The notes beneath the pieces are model-generated. The model was given only the letters and a program-made list of their open reading frames with translations, was not told where the DNA came from and searched no databases. Shown one piece after another: positions 6,316-8,324 of a DNA stretch of 8,324 bases. The DNA lies in NCBI GenBank assembly GCA_018820005.1, contig JAHJOS010000237.1, positions 1 to 8,324 on the forward strand, written 5' to 3'. The first letter of the stretch is position 1; each line of letters begins with the position of its first letter. Source of the stretch: Alphaproteobacteria bacterium. Its GTDB lineage: Bacteria; Pseudomonadota; Alphaproteobacteria; Rhizobiales; Devosiaceae. The translations under genes were made by a program, and so were the position numbers.

Positions 6316-7236
6316 ATGGCCGGATACGACCAGCCGATTATCATCAAGAAGGTCAAGAAAGCCGCCCATGGACACCATGGTGGCGCCTGGAAGATCGCCT
6401 ATGCCGACTTCGTGACCGCCATGATGGCCTTCTTCCTGCTGATGTGGCTGCTTGCCATGACGACGCCGGAACAGAAGGAAGGTCTGGCCAATTATTTCGC
6501 GCCGCCCAATGTGACGCTGTCCACCAATGGTTCGGGTGGCATGATGGCGGGTACCGCGCTCGATACCAGCGGCGCAAAGATGGCCGGCTCGGCGGTCGAG
6601 GCCCTGCGCGACGTCGCCATTTCGCCCGAGAATACCAGCAATGGTCAGCCGGCAGCGCAGAGCGGTGGGCGCGAAGGCGATAGCGGCGACCCCAATACGG
6701 CGATCGGGGCGTCCAATGCCGAGCTGCAGTCGGCCGAGGACGATGCCTTCCACAGTGCGGCTGCCAGCATCCGCCAGGCTTGGCAGGCGCTGCCTGATAT
6801 CACCGAGATCTCGGACAATCTGCTGCTCGAAGTCACCGACGAAGGGCTCGATATCCAGATCGTGGACCAGACCGGGCGCCCGATGTTTCCCGAGGGCTCG
6901 AAATATCCGACAGAGGATGCTCGTCAGGCCATCGCCGCACTCGGGCCGATCCTGCAGAAGCTGAGCAATCAGATTACCATCTCGGGCCATACGGCGGCCG
7001 GCGGCACCTATAGCAATCCGCGCTACGGCCCGTGGGAGCTCTCAAGCGACCGCGCCAACGTCGTGCGTTCGCTGCTAGGCGAGTTCGGTCTGGCCGATGA
7101 TCGCATCAAATCGGTCAGCGGGCGGTCAACCTCGGACCCGTTCTTCCCCAACGACCCCTATCAGGCGGCCAACGAGCGCATCAAGATCACCGTGGTCAGT
7201 GAACCGCCGCCGGTGCCGGCAAACCTGGGCTTCTAG
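6316..7236 (+). CDS. motB: Flagellar motor stator protein MotB
   Basis: MotB is the peptidoglycan-anchored stator partner of MotA. The 306 residues are a standard length, shorter than the long-linker MotB of some rhizobia. The order is: a short basic cytoplasmic tail with PIIIKKVKKAAHGHHGGAWK (7-26), then one membrane helix (about 28-48) carrying the signature IAYADFVTAMMAFFLLMWLL, in which Asp31 is the expected proton-binding residue. A Gly/Ser/Asn-rich periplasmic linker follows at about 65-140, then an OmpA-like domain at about 165-295 with ISGHTAAGG (222-230) and WELSSDRANVVRSLL (240-254), the peptidoglycan-binding hallmark. The ATG at 6316 has no usual Shine-Dalgarno; instead GGGATAACCC, itself able to form a tiny hairpin, lies at 6300-6309. 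Translation may depend on ribosomes arriving from motA. The stop is 3 nt from the clpS stop on the other strand. Confidence 0.96.
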   Translation: MAGYDQPIIIKKVKKAAHGHHGGAWKIAYADFVTAMMAFFLLMWLLAMTTPEQKEGLANYFAPPNVTLSTNGSGGMMAGTALDTSGAKMAGSAVEALRDVAISPENTSNGQPAAQSGGREGDSGDPNTAIGASNAELQSAEDDAFHSAAASIRQAWQALPDITEISDNLLLEVTDEGLDIQIVDQTGRPMFPEGSKYPTEDARQAIAALGPILQKLSNQITISGHTAAGGTYSNPRYGPWELSSDRANVVRSLLGEFGLADDRIKSVSGRSTSDPFFPNDPYQAANERIKITVVSEPPPVPANLGF

Positions 7237-7239
7237 GCC

Positions 7240-7545
7240 CTATTGCTCGGGTTCGGTGGTCAGCAGCAGGGGGAAACCCATGCTGCGCGAGAGGTCATTG
7301 GCGCGGCTGGCCTTTTCTTCGGCCACCTCGCGGGTGAACACGGCCACCACACACGATCCCTTGGTATGGGCGGTCAGCATGATGCCCATTGCCTGCGCCT
7401 CTGGGACCCGGAATTCGGATTTGAGCAGCCGCACCACGAACTCGCGCGGGGTGAAGTCGTCATTGACGAGGATCACCTTGTGCAAGGGCGGGCGGGCTGT
7501 CTTGAGAACGGTGGCATTGCGGGGTTTGGTGCCGGTTTCTGCCAT
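7240..7545 (-). CDS. clpS2: ClpS2-type adaptor of the ClpAP protease
   Basis: ClpS binds proteins bearing N-terminal destabilising residues and hands them to the ClpAP protease in the cytoplasm. The start at 7545 gives 101 residues (MAETGTKPRN...), chosen because AGGAG ends 6 nt upstream. An ATG at 7551 abuts the same AGGAG with no spacing, and a longer frame to 7710 adds a serine-rich, non-family extension. The fold core includes HKVILVNDDFTPREFVVRLL (22-41): Asn28, Asp29 and Asp30 form the usual N-degron pocket edge. His60 is in LTAHTKG, followed by FTREVAEEKA. The TPREFVV motif (Arg34 where classical ClpS has Met) and the ending GFPLLLTTEPE resemble the alphaproteobacterial ClpS2 paralog, for example in Agrobacterium, rather than ClpS1. 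No clpA is adjacent. A ClpS family member is near certain; the ClpS2 subtype is judged from motif memory. Confidence 0.93.
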   Translation of the reverse strand: MAETGTKPRNATVLKTARPPLHKVILVNDDFTPREFVVRLLKSEFRVPEAQAMGIMLTAHTKGSCVVAVFTREVAEEKASRANDLSRSMGFPLLLTTEPEQ

Positions 7546-7551
7546 GGCCAT

Positions 7552-7556
7552 CTCCT
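7552..7556 (-). promoter_or_regulatory. Shine-Dalgarno that sets the clpS2 start
   Basis: AGGAG on the minus strand lies 6 nt before the ATG at 7545 and directly against another in-frame ATG at 7551. Normal spacing favours 7545, giving a protein starting MAETG instead of MAMAETG. Confidence 0.7.
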
Positions 7557-7618
7557 GCCTGTCTGCTGGCCTGCCGTCGTCTTCGCTGGCGCCGGCAATG
7601 GCATAGTCTAGCGCGCGT

Positions 7619-7634
7619 TGCGACCCGCGTGCCA
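7619..7634 (-). promoter_or_regulatory. Sigma-54-like promoter element upstream of clpS2
   Basis: On the minus strand the sequence TGGCACGCGGGTCGCA fits the -24/-12 consensus TGGCACG-N4-TTGCW with a perfect -24 block and one mismatch in the -12 block (TCGC for TTGC); the GG-N10-GC core is kept. It is preceded by C, as in YTGGCACG. It lies 23 nt past the GNAT gene stop, and its start point would be about 60 nt before the clpS2 ATG. A chance match in GC-rich DNA is possible. The 112-nt gap shows no convincing sigma-70 promoter or terminator. Confidence 0.33.
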
Positions 7635-7657
7635 GCCCAACATTTGCAATTGCCGGG

Positions 7658-8125
7658 CTAGAGCTTGAGCTTGAAGCCTTCATGGCTTTTGGCAAAGCCG
7701 AGCTTTTCATAGAAGCGATGGGCGTCGAGCCGGAGCTTGTTCGATGTCAACTGCACCAAGCCGCAGCCCGCCTCGCGGCAGCGCTCGATGGCCCAGGTGA
7801 CCATCTGTGTGCCCAGCCCCGTGCCGCGCTGGTCGCTTCTGATGTGCACATTTTCGAGCAGTCCGCGCCGCATGCCGAAATTGGGCAGGCCGGGGATGAA
7901 GCTGAGCTGGATGGTGCCGACGATTTCGCCGTCCTTCTCGGCCACCACCAGGCGATGGTTGCGGTCGGCTGACATCTCGTCAAAGGCGGCGCGATAGCGC
8001 GGATCATCCAGGCTCGCCTCGTCAAGCGGCGGGGTATCCTTGCCGCGTGCATCGCCGGCGTGGCTGAGCCGGATCATGGTGGGAATATCGGCGGGCGTGG
8101 CGTCGCGAAACAGCAGGGCAGACAT
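7658..8125 (-). CDS. GNAT-family N-acetyltransferase
   Basis: This 155-residue enzyme should transfer an acetyl group from acetyl-CoA to an amine; the substrate cannot be told from sequence. It shows the full GNAT fold order: FRDATPADIPTMIRLSHA (6-23) as strand 1 and helix 1, then LVVAEKDGEIVGTIQLSFIP (59-78) as strands 2-4. Motif A follows as ENVHIRSDQRGTGLGTQMVT (91-110), with the pyrophosphate-binding loop Arg100-Gly-Thr-Gly-Leu-Gly105. Motif B is CGLVQLTSNKLRLDAHRFYEKLGF (121-144), with Tyr139 a possible general acid. The ATG at 8125 has only a weak GGA about 9 nt upstream. A membrane-protein gene on the same strand ends 31 nt before it, so they may share a transcript. Whether clpS2 is also on that transcript is open. 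The DAHRFYEKLGF ending resembles many small-molecule or antibiotic-type GNATs, but no specific role is claimed. Confidence 0.9.
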   Translation of the reverse strand: MSALLFRDATPADIPTMIRLSHAGDARGKDTPPLDEASLDDPRYRAAFDEMSADRNHRLVVAEKDGEIVGTIQLSFIPGLPNFGMRRGLLENVHIRSDQRGTGLGTQMVTWAIERCREAGCGLVQLTSNKLRLDAHRFYEKLGFAKSHEGFKLKL

Positions 8126-8156
8126 GGTGGCAATCCGGAGAGGTCGGCAGGGGTGG

Positions 8157-8324
8157 TCAGCTGCGCCGCGGGCTGATCAGCCGGGCAAAGCCGAGCACCA
8201 CTATAGCCACGATCGCCGGTCCCAGGGCAAGCCAGGACCCGGCCGCCCACACCGCGCCTGTTGCGGCCCACATGATGGACACAAACGCCTCACTTAGCGT
8301 TGCGGCCCGTGACGCCACCTGGCG
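8157..8324 (-). CDS. C-terminal end of a small hydrophobic, probably membrane protein (start beyond window)
   Basis: An open frame enters from the right edge and ends at a TGA (8157-8159), giving 55 residues. Two hydrophobic stretches are seen: about residues 14-28 (FVSIMWAATGAVWAA) and 32-50 (LALGPAIVAIVVLGFARLI). A basic tail, SPRRS, follows. This pattern fits the last membrane helices of an integral membrane protein with a cytoplasmic C-terminus under the positive-inside rule. It is on the same strand as the GNAT gene and 31 nt upstream of it. I do not recognise the family. A shorter alternative frame in the same region (8074-8271, minus strand) overlaps the GNAT start and lacks any family pattern, so this frame is preferred. 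Confidence 0.5.
   Translation of the reverse strand, partial: RQVASRAATLSEAFVSIMWAATGAVWAAGSWLALGPAIVAIVVLGFARLISPRRS

Noticed and set aside
5410..6990. A 526-codon open frame on the minus strand spanning both motA and motB
   Set aside because: Unusually long and crossing the motA-motB gap, but the protein is His/Gly/Arg-rich low-complexity sequence with no motif, as expected for the complement of well-biased codons. Only peptide or ribosome-profiling data could revive it.
7634..7659. AGCCC / GGGCT inverted repeat after the GNAT gene as a terminator
   Set aside because: The stem is only 5 bp with a 16-nt loop and no T tract on the gene's strand, so it is not a credible intrinsic terminator.
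7546..7710. Longer clpS frame starting at 7710
   Set aside because: The extension overlaps the end of the GNAT gene, is serine-rich and unlike ClpS, whereas the ATG at 7545 has AGGAG at correct spacing.
1..8324. Mobile elements, CRISPR arrays, tRNA or rRNA
   Set aside because: No transposase or integrase, spaced repeat array, terminal inverted repeat or RNA gene pattern was seen; the regions are continuous housekeeping-like genes with similar composition.

Overview
The window suggests a GC-rich alphaproteobacterium of the Hyphomicrobiales (rhizobiales-like). Pointers are the divergent hmuR / hmuPSTU heme-uptake arrangement with the small HmuP/HemP protein, an alphaproteobacterial ClpS2-type adaptor, and adjacent motA-motB. 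A Devosia-like genus is possible, but that is only an impression from gene content and protein style.

Left part (1-2850, minus strand): a tightly packed heme-uptake operon reading leftwards, hmuP-hmuS-hmuT-hmuU. Gaps are 8-12 nt. hmuU runs off the left edge, and an hmuV ATPase would be expected beyond it. HmuP is a 55-residue protein too short for routine ORF lists. hmuS appears to start at TTG.

Divergent control region (2851-3046): an AT-rich stretch with candidate promoters in both directions. They overlap a 7-of-8 inverted repeat. A second perfect inverted repeat and an 8-bp direct repeat lie in the likely hmuR leader.

Centre (3047-5137, plus strand): hmuR, a TonB-dependent outer-membrane heme receptor with a degenerate FRAP/NPNL region and no histidine at the usual heme-ligand places. 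Logically, HmuR imports heme across the outer membrane, HmuT carries it through the periplasm, HmuU (with HmuV) moves it through the inner membrane, HmuS receives or degrades it in the cytoplasm, and HmuP probably helps control expression.

Right part: motA and motB (plus strand, 5431-7236) encode the proton-driven flagellar stator. They meet clpS2 (minus strand, 7240-7545) end to end with 3 nt between stop codons. Upstream of clpS2 on its strand are a GNAT acetyltransferase gene (7658-8125) and the 3' end of a small membrane-protein gene (8157-8324, cut by the edge). A sigma-54-like element lies between the acetyltransferase gene and clpS2.

No transposon, CRISPR array, rRNA or tRNA was seen. 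The families are mostly well known. The points most worth following are the heme control region, the unusual receptor motifs, the ClpS2 pocket and the sigma-54-like site.
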